Shown: positions 22,461-30,598 of the stretch, piece by piece | Position numbering within the stretch: position 1 is the first letter of the stretch | How the letters are laid out: every line of letters starts with the position of its first letter | Assembly (NCBI GenBank): GCA_017436705.1 | Contig: JAFSCP010000038.1 | Location: 1 to 38,595, forward strand | DNA length: 38,595 bases | From: Bacillota bacterium | Lineage (GTDB): Bacteria > Bacillota > Clostridia > Peptostreptococcales > Anaerovoracaceae | Reading direction: 5' to 3' | Translations under genes and position numbers: made by a program | The notes under the pieces: generated by a model | The model's database searches: none | Seen by the model: only the letters and a program-made list of their open reading frames with translations | What the model was told of the DNA's origin: nothing

Positions 22461-23732
22461 CTAATAATCTGTATTTGTCCAAGGTTTCTGTCTGTAATAG
22501 AAAAGCATGTCCAGCATTTCTTCGTAGCCTGACTCGCTGAGCGTCATCGTACCCATTCTTACCAGCGATGAGAAACTGCAGCTCCCCATAAACAATGATG
22601 AAAGCTCTGCAAGCGTGCAGCGTACTTCCACATCGGCCTCAGCACTATCAGAAACTGCGTTCCACTGTCCTTCAGGGCCGAAATTCACAGTTACATTCTC
22701 AGTACAGTGCTCAAACTCGTCATCATAAACGAATCTGGCTGTAATGTCCGCAGGCACGAATTTTCTGTGGGAAGTTTCCCTGATGAAATGTGCAGGATCC
22801 ACGATTTTGTACATGGTTCCCACCGCCCCGAGATTGGTCTGCAGGAAACCGAAGTCCATATAATTTCCTGATGTATCCTGTGCGCTCGGCAGAATATGAT
22901 AAAAGTCCGGTTCCCCGCTTCTTATAACCACTGTCTGGGCCAGGTCGCTCTGATTTCTCAGGAAACCCAGCAGGGCTGTCAGCACTTTTGGTTCAAGATA
23001 CACAAGCTCATCAACTTCCATGCGGTTCAGTGTGTAATTGACTTCGCTTTCGCACACAACCCTGTAAGCTGCATAACCCCTGAGTATGCCGTCTTCATAA
23101 TAGCCTGCTCTCCTTGTTTCCGAATCGCCGTCAAGAGCACATATTTCATCTTCAAATTTACACAGCATGCCGTGATTCTGCGCCGCAAAAGCACTGTGAC
23201 ATTCCAGAATCTCAGCAGTCGCCTCCCCGTCCCATCCGAGGAACTCAATCTTGTCAAGTTCTTCCCTTGAAGCCTCTGGCAGACTCAGGGACGGCAGTCT
23301 GTACTCGTCTATTTTGCTGCCATAGCCGTAGCCCATCTTCCGGTAAAAGTCCATGCGGAAAGGAAGGAGCATCGCCACCACTGCACCGATCTTTCTGGTA
23401 TATTCTTCAAAAAACTTCACCATATCGCGGGCTGCACCTTTTTTCTTGTGCATAGGGTGAACGCCCAGTGCCATCAGGCCTGTTGCCTTCACCATCCTGC
23501 CGAAAGCATTCATGGTAAAATCCAGTACTTTCATCTGAGCTATCAGCTTTCCATCTTCGAACAGTCCATAAAAGTGAATATTTTTGTCATTTTCCATGGA
23601 GTTAAGAATTCTCGGACGGTACTTGTCCCTGCCCTCTTCACCTGTATTTTTATAAGCCGGATATGCATTGAGATATATTGTCAGATAATCCTCGATGTGC
23701 TCCGGTGTAATCAACTTAATTTCTCTCTTCAT
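22461..23732 (-). CDS. Eis-like GNAT-family N-acetyltransferase
   Basis: 423 residues, the length of Eis proteins, which have two GNAT domains plus a C-terminal sterol-carrier-like domain. The acetyl-CoA site is recognisable in MALGVHPMHKKKGAARDMVKFFEEY (V-x-P, then basic loop), followed by MLLPFRMDFYRKMGYGYGSKI. The C-terminal part includes FVPADITARFVYDDEFEHCTENVTVNFGPEG. Eis enzymes acetylate aminoglycosides or other amines; the substrate here is unknown. The GGAGGA ribosome binding site lies inside a hairpin that can close it. The gene follows the histidine kinase by 55 nt. Confidence 0.88.
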   Translation of the reverse strand: MKREIKLITPEHIEDYLTIYLNAYPAYKNTGEEGRDKYRPRILNSMENDKNIHFYGLFEDGKLIAQMKVLDFTMNAFGRMVKATGLMALGVHPMHKKKGAARDMVKFFEEYTRKIGAVVAMLLPFRMDFYRKMGYGYGSKIDEYRLPSLSLPEASREELDKIEFLGWDGEATAEILECHSAFAAQNHGMLCKFEDEICALDGDSETRRAGYYEDGILRGYAAYRVVCESEVNYTLNRMEVDELVYLEPKVLTALLGFLRNQSDLAQTVVIRSGEPDFYHILPSAQDTSGNYMDFGFLQTNLGAVGTMYKIVDPAHFIRETSHRKFVPADITARFVYDDEFEHCTENVTVNFGPEGQWNAVSDSAEADVEVRCTLAELSSLFMGSCSFSSLVRMGTMTLSESGYEEMLDMLFYYRQKPWTNTDY

Positions 23733-23739
23733 AACAAAA

Positions 23740-23769
23740 TCCTCCAGACTTAATTGTAAATCCGGAGGA
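23740..23769 (-). promoter_or_regulatory. Hairpin sequestering the ribosome binding site of the Eis-like gene
   Basis: On the minus strand, TCCTCCGGA (23769-23761) pairs with TCTGGAGGA (23748-23740) through one G-T wobble, with a 12-nt loop. The 3' arm contains the GGAGGA ribosome binding site 7 nt before the ATG. A TTTTG tail follows, so it may alternatively be a weak terminator. Confidence 0.6.
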
Positions 23770-23787
23770 CATATAAAGTCAAGTATA

Positions 23788-25518
23788 CTATTTCCCCTTT
23801 TCCATCATAACACAGACTTTGAACAGGTCTCCGTCCACTGTCAGCTCAAATATGCCGTTCATCAGTCTGGTCAGGTCTTTGGCGATTGCAAGGCCAAGAC
23901 CGCTGCCTTCAGTGTTTCTGGATTCATCTCCCCGTTTGAATCTTTCCATAAGCTCATCGGCAGTGATATTCAGCTGTTCCCTTGAAATGTTCTTCATTTC
24001 CAGCATGATATAGTCCTTTGCATTGACTGTCTGCTGACTCAGATTTACGTAAACGCGGCTGCTTTCAAGTGCGTACTTGCTAACATTTCCGAGAAGGTTT
24101 TCGATTACTCTCCAGAGGAGCTGACCATCGGCCATTACCTTTGTATTGTATATTATATTGCCCTCTTCATCCATGTTTTCAGCGCATTCATTGCGGATAA
24201 TCACTTCCAGATTCTTTTCCTGAAGCTTTTCGTCCATTTCACCAAGGCTCTGACTGAGAAGTGATGCCATGTCGATGACTTCCATGTTAACAGGAATAGC
24301 GCCGCTGGAGGCTTTTGCAGCTTCGAAAAGGTTTTCTGTCAGTGCCTTGAGGCGCTGGGTCTTTTCGTCGATAATTGCCAGATATTCAGGGGCATTTTCG
24401 CTGTCAAGTCCTTCTGTTTTAAGCAGGTCTATGTATGAAACCATTGATGTGAGCGGTGTCTTCAGGTCGTGAGACACGTTGGAAATCAGGTCTGTCTTCA
24501 TGCGCTGGTTCTTCAATTCGCTCTGTACGGCCAGGCTCTGCGCCTCACCGATGTGATTGATATCAGCCGCCAGCCTGCCGAATTCGTCTATGCGGCCGCT
24601 TCTGCCCGGTTCGATTTTAATTTTATATCCCAGATTGCCCTTTCTGATTTCTGAAGCACCTTTGCGGATTGCATTGAATTCCCGGAGCTTTTTAGGCACG
24701 ATGAGAACTACCCATAATACTGCAAAGAGAATGCCGAGGATAATCCACCAGCCATCTCCGCCATAACCATATGCGAAGGCCATCATTCCGCACCAGCCTT
24801 CAACCGCGCAGAGAATAAGGAGGTAAAGAATCACTTTGACTGTGGTTCTGTCACTGCCGCGTACCCCACGCCACACTGCCAGCCAGATTCCGCCGACCAG
24901 TGATCTTTCCCAGAACATACGGGCTTTCATCTTTTTTACCACCGCAATGACAGATGACCATGTGATTACTGCGCATGCAGTCATTGCCAGAATGCAGCCT
25001 GCTGCAGTAAGATTGTTAGGAATGTCAAAGAAAGCATTGTTGACATAGCTAGGTATAAACACTCCGAACCAGTCCTGACAGTACCCCAGTTCATAAAGGG
25101 GAACCATACAGAATCCGAAGAAAGTTCCAAATGTAGCCGCTGCAATCAGATGAACTTCTGTCCAGATACGGTCGAACCAGTTGAGTCTGATACTGCCGTC
25201 TGCGCTGCGGCCGAAACGTCCTGTCATAATCATGAAAAATACAAGCAGTGCTGCCACAATTACACATGCAATTATTGCTGCAAACCCGTAAAACTGGAGT
25301 TTTTCGAAGCTGGCTGCATCGTCCAGCACACCTGTCCACGGCGAATCGTATTTCACCCACTGATCACCGTCATAGTAACCGATTCCGTCACCCACATTCC
25401 ATCGTCTCAGTTCCAGGAGAACTACTGCCACCGAAGCACTGACTGCCGCTGCAACTGTTGAAATTATCAGCAGCACCCAAGCTGCTGCGTAACTAAATTT
25501 TTTCAATTTTGTATCCAA
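23788..25518 (-). CDS. Membrane sensor histidine kinase (VanS-like)
   Basis: 576 residues. Multiple membrane helices occupy about residues 10-37, 75-98, 120-145, 168-195, 225-250 and 258-275, more than the two of a classical kinase. A HAMP-like linker (about 275-330) leads to the dimerisation domain with SNVSHDLKTPL, phosphoaccepting His350. The ATP-binding domain has ENLLGNVSKYA and GSGLGLAIAKDL. It should phosphorylate the regulator encoded just upstream. The start appears to be TTG at 25518, overlapping the regulator gene by 26 nt; a second TTG lies at 25506. The extracytoplasmic loop after the first helix is Trp/Tyr/Asp-rich and may be the sensing part. The signal is unknown. Confidence 0.9.
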   Translation of the reverse strand: MDTKLKKFSYAAAWVLLIISTVAAAVSASVAVVLLELRRWNVGDGIGYYDGDQWVKYDSPWTGVLDDAASFEKLQFYGFAAIIACVIVAALLVFFMIMTGRFGRSADGSIRLNWFDRIWTEVHLIAAATFGTFFGFCMVPLYELGYCQDWFGVFIPSYVNNAFFDIPNNLTAAGCILAMTACAVITWSSVIAVVKKMKARMFWERSLVGGIWLAVWRGVRGSDRTTVKVILYLLILCAVEGWCGMMAFAYGYGGDGWWIILGILFAVLWVVLIVPKKLREFNAIRKGASEIRKGNLGYKIKIEPGRSGRIDEFGRLAADINHIGEAQSLAVQSELKNQRMKTDLISNVSHDLKTPLTSMVSYIDLLKTEGLDSENAPEYLAIIDEKTQRLKALTENLFEAAKASSGAIPVNMEVIDMASLLSQSLGEMDEKLQEKNLEVIIRNECAENMDEEGNIIYNTKVMADGQLLWRVIENLLGNVSKYALESSRVYVNLSQQTVNAKDYIMLEMKNISREQLNITADELMERFKRGDESRNTEGSGLGLAIAKDLTRLMNGIFELTVDGDLFKVCVMMEKGK

Positions 25519-26197
25519 TTCCCCACACCACCTTTAAATATTTTGGATTTTTAGGGTCAATCTCAATTTTTTCACGGATTCTTCTGATATGTACAGCCAC
25601 CGTGTTTTCCGGATTGTAGGCAGGCTCGTTCCAGACCGCCTCATAAATCTGGCCGATGCTGAAAACTCTGCCTGCATTTTCCGTAAGGAACTTGAGTATG
25701 CCGAATTCTATAGGCGTCACCACCACCTGCTCACCGTCAAGCGTTACAGTTTTCTGGCTGTCGTCCACAACCAGGCCCCCTGAACTGTATACCCCTTCTA
25801 CTGCCTGTGTGCCGGCGATACTGCCCAGATTCACATATCTTCTTATCTGAGATTTTACCCTCGCAATAAGTTCCAGAGGATTGAACGGCTTGGTTACGTA
25901 ATCGTCAGCCCCCACATTGAGGCCTGTGATTTTGTCATAGTCCTCAGACTTGGCAGAAAGCATGATAATCGGAATATTTTTTTCTTCACGGATTTTCATA
26001 GTTGCCTGTACGCCATCCATATTCGGCATCATTATGTCCATAATAATAAGGTGAAGGTTTTCCCTGCGGGCGGTTTCCAGTGCCTGAAGGCCGTCATAAG
26101 CCTTGAAAACATTATAGCCTTCGTTGCGTAGATATATTTCGATTGCTCCTGCGATTTCCTTATCGTCGTCGCATACTAAAATGTTGATATCTGCCAT
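25493..26197 (-). CDS. OmpR/PhoB-family response regulator
   Basis: 234 residues. The receiver domain (about 1-120) has the acidic pocket DDD near residue 10, the phosphoacceptor Asp54 in LIIMDIMMPNMDG and Lys in MLSAKSED. The C-terminal winged helix (about 135-234) has TPIEFGILKFLTENAGRVFSIGQIYEAVWNEPAYNPENTVAVHIRRIREKI. GAAAGGAGC lies upstream of the ATG. It is the first gene of the two-component operon, overlapping the kinase gene. The Eis-like gene downstream could be part of the output or a passenger. Confidence 0.95.
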   Translation of the reverse strand: MADINILVCDDDKEIAGAIEIYLRNEGYNVFKAYDGLQALETARRENLHLIIMDIMMPNMDGVQATMKIREEKNIPIIMLSAKSEDYDKITGLNVGADDYVTKPFNPLELIARVKSQIRRYVNLGSIAGTQAVEGVYSSGGLVVDDSQKTVTLDGEQVVVTPIEFGILKFLTENAGRVFSIGQIYEAVWNEPAYNPENTVAVHIRRIREKIEIDPKNPKYLKVVWGIGYKIEKI

Positions 26198-26381
26198 TTC
26201 TGCTCCTTTCCTGTCCTCTATGGTACCATCTTACCGTCGTAATATTACGAAAAAACGGTGAAGTTTCTTACAATTTCTTTAAATTATAAATAAAAGATGC
26301 AGTAAAAACAAGTCCCTGTCTGCTGCTGATTGAGACTGAATACCATGTGGTATAAAGCATAAAAGAAAGGGGTGATTTTTA
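26198..26381. promoter_or_regulatory. Divergent promoter region between the two-component operon and msrAB
   Basis: On the plus strand, TTGAGA (26330-26335) and extended -10 TGGTATAAA (TATAAA at 26351-26356) with a short 15-bp spacer form the likely msrAB promoter. ATACCA-TG-TGGTAT (26340-26353) is a perfect palindrome overlapping the spacer and -10, a possible operator. GAAAGGGG precedes the msrAB ATG. Confidence 0.55.
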
Positions 26382-27476
26382 ATGAAAAACAAAAAATTCA
26401 GTTTAAGAAAATGCTGGTCTTTCCTGCTTCTTGCTGTCATTCTTGGCCTTGGCGGCTGTTCACAGCCGCAGAAATCCCAAGACCCATCTGAAAACAGGAC
26501 TCCGGCTCCGCCGGAAGAAAATGTGATCTACCTTGCCGGAGGATGCTTCTGGGGACTTGAGCAGCTCATGCAATCCATTCCCGGCGTCATCGATGCTCAG
26601 AGCGGTTATGCCAACGGTACAGGTGAAGAAGATGCAAATTATGAAGCAGTCTGCAGCGGAGACACCGGTTTCCGTGAAACAGTACGCGTAGAGTACGACC
26701 CTGAACAGGTGAGCCTTGATGCTCTGCTCATGGCCTACTTTTATGTAATTGACCCTACGGTGCAGAACCAGCAGGGAAATGATATCGGCACCCAGTACCA
26801 GACCGGTATATACTATACTACAGATGAGGCAAAAGAAACTGTAGAACGTATTGCAGATATAGAGCGCAGCCGCAGCGAAGAATTTTTCGTGGAAACAGGA
26901 CCGCTGTACAACTATTTTCCTGCCGAAGATTACCATCAGGACTACCTTGAAAACAATCCATTCGGCTACTGCCACATCCCTTGGAGCGAAATTGCCCTGT
27001 TTGCAGATTTAAAGATTGATCCGGGCGACTATCAGAAACCGGCAGACGAAGTTATCCGTGAAAAACTTACTGATAAGCAGTACTATGTCACACAGGAAAG
27101 CGGCACTGAATACGCTTATGAAAACGAATACTGGGACTTTTTTGAAAAAGGAATATATGTGGATGTAGTTACCGGCGAACCGCTTTTTTCTTCTAAGGAC
27201 AAGTATTTGAGCAGCTGCGGCTGGCCTGCAGTCACCAAGCCAATTGAAGAGCCTTCCCTGATTGAAATTGAAGATAACAGTCATGGGATGAACAGAACTG
27301 AAGTGCGCAGCCGTGCGGGAAACTCACATCTCGGGCATGTTTTCTTCAATGACCCGGAATCTCCTAATGGGGTACGCTACTGCATCAACAGTGCGGCTCT
27401 CCGCTTTATTCCGTATATACACATGGAAGAGGAAGGTTATGGATATCTGATGTATCTCTTTAAATCCTCCTATTGA
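26382..27476 (+). CDS. msrAB: Lipoprotein MsrA-MsrB fusion, peptide methionine sulfoxide reductase
   Basis: 364 residues. The signal peptide has a lipobox LGGC with lipidated Cys26, so the enzyme is anchored outside the membrane. After a Pro/Glu-rich linker, the MsrA domain (about 48-205) carries GCFWG (catalytic Cys55), which repairs Met-S-sulfoxide. The MsrB domain (about 225-350) carries SHLGHVF and RYCINSAALRF with catalytic Cys334, which repairs Met-R-sulfoxide. The zinc Cys pairs of some MsrB proteins are absent. The electron donor is not encoded next to it. It appears monocistronic, and a promoter for the ECF sigma gene overlaps its stop codon. Confidence 0.95.
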   Translation: MKNKKFSLRKCWSFLLLAVILGLGGCSQPQKSQDPSENRTPAPPEENVIYLAGGCFWGLEQLMQSIPGVIDAQSGYANGTGEEDANYEAVCSGDTGFRETVRVEYDPEQVSLDALLMAYFYVIDPTVQNQQGNDIGTQYQTGIYYTTDEAKETVERIADIERSRSEEFFVETGPLYNYFPAEDYHQDYLENNPFGYCHIPWSEIALFADLKIDPGDYQKPADEVIREKLTDKQYYVTQESGTEYAYENEYWDFFEKGIYVDVVTGEPLFSSKDKYLSSCGWPAVTKPIEEPSLIEIEDNSHGMNRTEVRSRAGNSHLGHVFFNDPESPNGVRYCINSAALRFIPYIHMEEEGYGYLMYLFKSSY

Positions 27477-27501
27477 ATTTTGCGTCAGTTTTTGGTATAA
27501 T
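27473..27501 (+). promoter_or_regulatory. Housekeeping-type promoter of the ECF sigma operon
   Basis: TTGAAT (27473-27478), a 17-bp spacer, then TATAAT (27496-27501) with extended TGG. The -35 overlaps the msrAB stop codon. Predicted start near 27508. Confidence 0.8.
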
Positions 27502-27584
27502 GGTAAGGCTGTTACAGTATTTATCCGTTAACTGCACACCACTGGATTACAAATTAAATTTTTTTGCCATATTTTTAAAATTTA

Positions 27585-27612
27585 TGTAACCTTTTTGGTG
27601 TTTAAATTGAGT
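27585..27612 (+). promoter_or_regulatory. Possible ECF-type autoregulatory promoter
   Basis: TGTAAC followed by CTTTTTGG (27585-27598) resembles -35 elements of ECF sigma factors such as SigX and SigV. The -10 16-17 bp further on (TTGAGT) is not a clear match. If used, the transcript would start just before the ribosome binding site. Confidence 0.35.
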
Positions 27613-27635
27613 TATTAGTGAAAGGAGAACGAAGG

Positions 27636-28133
27636 ATGAGTAATACTTTTGTCCAGAACGAAAGTATTGAGACCATAATCCAGCGTTACAAAGGCACCGT
27701 TTACAGCGTGGCGCTTTCATACACCAACAATCAGCATGATGCCGACGACATCTTTCAGGAGGTTTTCCTGATTTATTTCAAATCGAAACCTCAGTTCAAC
27801 GACGAAGAGCATCGTAAGGCATGGCTGATCAGGACAACGATGAACTGTTCCCTGCGGGTGGTTGACAGCACTTACCGTAAACGTACGGTACCTATGGAAG
27901 AGATGGAAGAGGGCTCATTTCAGTTTGAAACAAAGGAAGAAAATGCAGTTTATTTAGCTCTGCAGGCCCTTCCAGAGAAATACCGTATAGTTCTCCAGCT
28001 CTTCTACTTCGAAGACATGTCAATTGAATCTATCAGCAAGGCCCTGAATCTCAAGGTCAGCACTGTAAAGGTCCAGTTGATGCGCGGACGAGAAATGATG
28101 AAGACTAAATTGAAGGAGGAAGAATATCAATGA
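27636..28133 (+). CDS. ECF-family RNA polymerase sigma factor
   Basis: 165 residues. Region 2 (about 10-75) has VYSVALSYTNNQHDADDIFQEVFLIYFKSK, and the following RKAWLIRTTMNCSLR is the typical end of region 2. Region 4 (about 110-160) has ALQALPEKYRIVLQLFYFEDMSIESISKALNLKVSTVKVQLMRGREMMK, the helix-turn-helix that reads the -35. A GTG at 27618 is open in frame, but the ATG at 27636 follows AAAGGAG at 8 nt. The start codon of the next gene overlaps the stop as ATGA, typical of sigma/anti-sigma pairs. The regulon is unknown. Confidence 0.93.
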   Translation: MSNTFVQNESIETIIQRYKGTVYSVALSYTNNQHDADDIFQEVFLIYFKSKPQFNDEEHRKAWLIRTTMNCSLRVVDSTYRKRTVPMEEMEEGSFQFETKEENAVYLALQALPEKYRIVLQLFYFEDMSIESISKALNLKVSTVKVQLMRGREMMKTKLKEEEYQ

Positions 28134-29512
28134 CTGACGATATGATTCGCAGCATGAAAAGCCAGATGACCCCGTCTGATGACGTAGTCAATGATTTGCT
28201 TGCAAAAATCGCGGCTTTGGAAGCTTCCCCGGAAAATATGGAAAATGTGGTTTCTTTCGATGAATCAAGATTCAGCAGACCTGCTGAAATCAGAACTGAA
28301 AGACCCGCACAAAAAGCTAAAACAACTAAAAAGTCAATATGGTTCTATGGCACTGCCGCAGCTGCAAGTGCATTCGTCTTATTATCAACATTTGCAATGT
28401 TCGGTACTGACTCTGATGTTCAGGACCAGTTCGGCGACATCGTTGATAACCCTGGTATCGTAATCGACGGTACACAGGCTGGAGAAAACACTCCTGATCA
28501 GGTTTCCCTTCCACCTGTTGAATCAGACGATCCTGACAATCAGGACGGTGATAATACACCTGCTCCTGCCAAGTCCGGTGAAGATGATAAACAGCCTGGA
28601 AAGCAGGATTCCACAGACAAAGACAGCACTCCAGATGATAAACAGACACCAGACAAGAGCGATAATTCCGATAATACTATGGACAATTCCGAAAAAACTG
28701 ACGGAGACGATAACTCCGGCAGCAAGGATTCCGAAGGAAATGGCGACCAGTCCTCTCTCGTAACTCCACCGCCGGCAGGCGATGAAGATCCGCAGAGCGG
28801 CACTGTTGAAGCCGATGATTCCAAAGTTACACCGGGAGCTCCCGGTGAATCTGCAATCAGCTGGCAGCGTGAAATCCTTGCGGAAAGCACCGTTTCCAAC
28901 ATTACAATTTCCGGTACCAACTATGTAGTTGAATCCGTAGCTTCTTCCCCATCCGTGGCAAGTACTACTGAAGTTCAGAAAATTTCCCTTGAAATCCCTG
29001 CAACTTCCACTACAAACCACACAACTGTTGAAGCCAAGGTAAAGGAAGTGAAGAATGTTTCAAAAGACCTTATGATTGCAGTAGATGCTGAAGGTTTCAA
29101 GGAAACACTCCTTTACACAAATGTTGATTACAAGCCTTCAACTCTTGGACAGTACATTTCCGATGCAGGACTCGGCAGCGGCAAAACTGCTTTTGCAAAT
29201 GCTGTGACAAGCCAGCGCAAAGCTGTAGGTAAGATTGATACTAAGAGAATAAATGTTGAAAATATCGATGAACTGGTAAAACAGTACATTCTCAGCAGTA
29301 CAGATGCTGCTTCTGCTTCATACAGTGATTATGAAAGCGGCAAGGTACACTTACTCTTCAGATCATCCAAGAATCCTACACAGGCAGTTATCAACTTCGG
29401 AGTAAGTGACAACGGCTATCTGTATGTGAAACTCACATCAGGCAATTCCTTTACGTTCCATATTGGTGAAGAACAGGCACAGAGCTTTATCAGCCATATT
29501 ACCGGTGCGTAA
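28130..29512 (+). CDS. Putative membrane anti-sigma factor of unrecognised type
   Basis: 460 residues, no family recognised. Residues 1-75 are a cytoplasmic, helix-prone region, as expected for a sigma-binding domain. One membrane helix lies at about 80-98. Then comes a long Asp/Pro/Ser/Thr/Lys-rich linker (about 110-245) with many DD and DK pairs, and a folded-looking C-terminal domain (about 250-460) with EVQKISLEIPATST and QAVINFGVSDNGYLYVKLTSG. The topology of cytoplasmic head, one helix and extracytoplasmic sensor after a flexible linker suits an ECF regulator, and ATGA overlap with the sigma gene supports partnership. The role is inferred from context only. Confidence 0.75.
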   Translation: MTDDMIRSMKSQMTPSDDVVNDLLAKIAALEASPENMENVVSFDESRFSRPAEIRTERPAQKAKTTKKSIWFYGTAAAASAFVLLSTFAMFGTDSDVQDQFGDIVDNPGIVIDGTQAGENTPDQVSLPPVESDDPDNQDGDNTPAPAKSGEDDKQPGKQDSTDKDSTPDDKQTPDKSDNSDNTMDNSEKTDGDDNSGSKDSEGNGDQSSLVTPPPAGDEDPQSGTVEADDSKVTPGAPGESAISWQREILAESTVSNITISGTNYVVESVASSPSVASTTEVQKISLEIPATSTTNHTTVEAKVKEVKNVSKDLMIAVDAEGFKETLLYTNVDYKPSTLGQYISDAGLGSGKTAFANAVTSQRKAVGKIDTKRINVENIDELVKQYILSSTDAASASYSDYESGKVHLLFRSSKNPTQAVINFGVSDNGYLYVKLTSGNSFTFHIGEEQAQSFISHITGA

Positions 29513-29547
29513 ACTTCAGAATTTTAAAAATTATGAACTCAATACTG

Positions 29548-29587
29548 AAAAAACAGAACAGGAACAAACAATCTGTTCTGTTTTTTT
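29548..29587 (+). terminator. Terminator of the ECF sigma operon
   Basis: AAAAAACAGAACAG (29548-29561) pairs perfectly with CTGTTCTGTTTTTT (29573-29586), then one more T. Confidence 0.9.
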
Positions 29588-29598
29588 ATGCATTCATA

Positions 29599-29664
29599 TT
29601 GACACCAGCAGATATATGATGTTATAATACATTTAACAATTAGGCTAAATGTTAAATGTATTAT
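29599..29664 (+). promoter_or_regulatory. sdpRI promoter with a 15-bp-arm palindromic operator
   Basis: TTGACA (29599-29604), an 18-bp spacer, then TATAAT (29623-29628) with extended TGT. ATAATACATTTAACA (29624-29638) is exactly complementary to TGTTAAATGTATTAT (29650-29664) around an 11-nt centre. The palindrome covers the -10 and the transcription start, the place for an autorepressor. The ArsR-type SdpR gene follows directly. Confidence 0.85.
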
Positions 29665-29681
29665 CTACAGGAGGTATCGTC

Positions 29682-29960
29682 ATGGGACTTCAGAATACTC
29701 TCAGAGCCCTTGCAGACCCTATACGACGCGAAATACTCGATATACTTAAATCGGGCCGCATGTCTGCCGGTGAAATCACAGACCACTTTGATGTGACCGG
29801 TGCATCCATTTCCCGCCATCTTTCCGTACTAAAAGAAGCTGACCTGATACGCGACCACCGGGAAGGAAAATATATTTTCTATGAACTCAACACTTCCGTT
29901 CTGGAAGAAATAATGTTATGGATTACTGAACTGAAAGGAGAAAACAGCGATGTTAAGTAA
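29682..29960 (+). CDS. sdpR: ArsR-family autorepressor SdpR-like
   Basis: 92 residues. A compact winged helix: LRALADPIRREILDILKSGRMSAGEITDHFDVTGASISRHLSVLKEADLIRDHREGKYIFYELN. It lacks the metal-binding Cys of arsenic sensors, as in SdpR of Bacillus. An upstream in-frame Met would add 11 residues, but the ATG at 29682 follows AGGAGGT at a good distance. The large palindrome over the promoter is its probable operator. The next gene codes for an SdpI-type membrane protein and overlaps by 11 nt. In Bacillus, SdpI binds the toxin SdpC and pulls SdpR to the membrane. No sdpABC toxin genes are in this window. Confidence 0.88.
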   Translation: MGLQNTLRALADPIRREILDILKSGRMSAGEITDHFDVTGASISRHLSVLKEADLIRDHREGKYIFYELNTSVLEEIMLWITELKGENSDVK

Positions 29961-30579
29961 AAATAAAAAGAAACTTATTCTGACTTCAATAGTTATTATG
30001 CTGCCGGTGCTGATTGGTCTGGTGCTTTGGAATCAACTTCCGGACCAGGTTCCTACACACTGGAACGCAAACGGCGAAATTGACGGCTGGAGCAGCAAAT
30101 ATTTCGCAGTATTTATCATGCCTCTCATAATGCTCGGTGTTCACATCCTCTGTATGACCGTCACTTCGATGGATCCAAAAAATAAAAACATTACAAGCAA
30201 ACCCCTGAATCTGGTTTTCTGGATTTGTCCCGTAATGTCGATATTCGTCGGATGCTGTACTTATGCTGCAGCCCTTGGCATTGAGGTAAATATGAATACT
30301 TTGGCACCTGCCATCATCGGCATAATCTTCATCCTAATCGGCAACTACCTGCCGAAGTGTCAGCAGAATTATACTGTCGGCATCAAAGTTCCATGGACAC
30401 TTCACGATGAAAACAACTGGAATGCTACACATCGTTTTGCAGGTCCTGTATGGATGGCCGGAGGTGTTGCACTCACAATTCTTGGCATCTTCGGACTTGA
30501 GCTCCTTTTCGCAGCAGTTCTGCTCATCATAGCGATACTTCCGATGATTTATTCTTATCTGTACTATAAAAAGCACTAG
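29950..30579 (+). CDS. sdpI: SdpI-family immunity/signalling membrane protein
   Basis: 209 residues with six predicted membrane helices. The N-terminal DUF1648-like part has LPDQVPTHWNANGEIDGWSSK, the hallmark of this family. The C-terminal SdpI domain has GNYLPKCQQNYTVGIKVPWTLHDENNWNATHRFAGPVW. In Bacillus, SdpI confers immunity to SdpC and acts as receptor that inactivates SdpR. Here the pair may respond to a foreign toxin or to cell-envelope stress. It overlaps sdpR by 11 nt. Its stop lies within a bidirectional terminator. Confidence 0.93.
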   Translation: MLSKNKKKLILTSIVIMLPVLIGLVLWNQLPDQVPTHWNANGEIDGWSSKYFAVFIMPLIMLGVHILCMTVTSMDPKNKNITSKPLNLVFWICPVMSIFVGCCTYAAALGIEVNMNTLAPAIIGIIFILIGNYLPKCQQNYTVGIKVPWTLHDENNWNATHRFAGPVWMAGGVALTILGIFGLELLFAAVLLIIAILPMIYSYLYYKKH

Positions 30580-30598
30580 CTCACGCCAGTGCTTTTTT
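30568..30598. terminator. Bidirectional terminator at the sdpI/membrane-protein junction
   Basis: AAAAAGCACT (30568-30577) pairs with AGTGCTTTTT (30588-30597). It overlaps the stop codons of both convergent genes, which themselves overlap by 4 nt. Confidence 0.85.
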
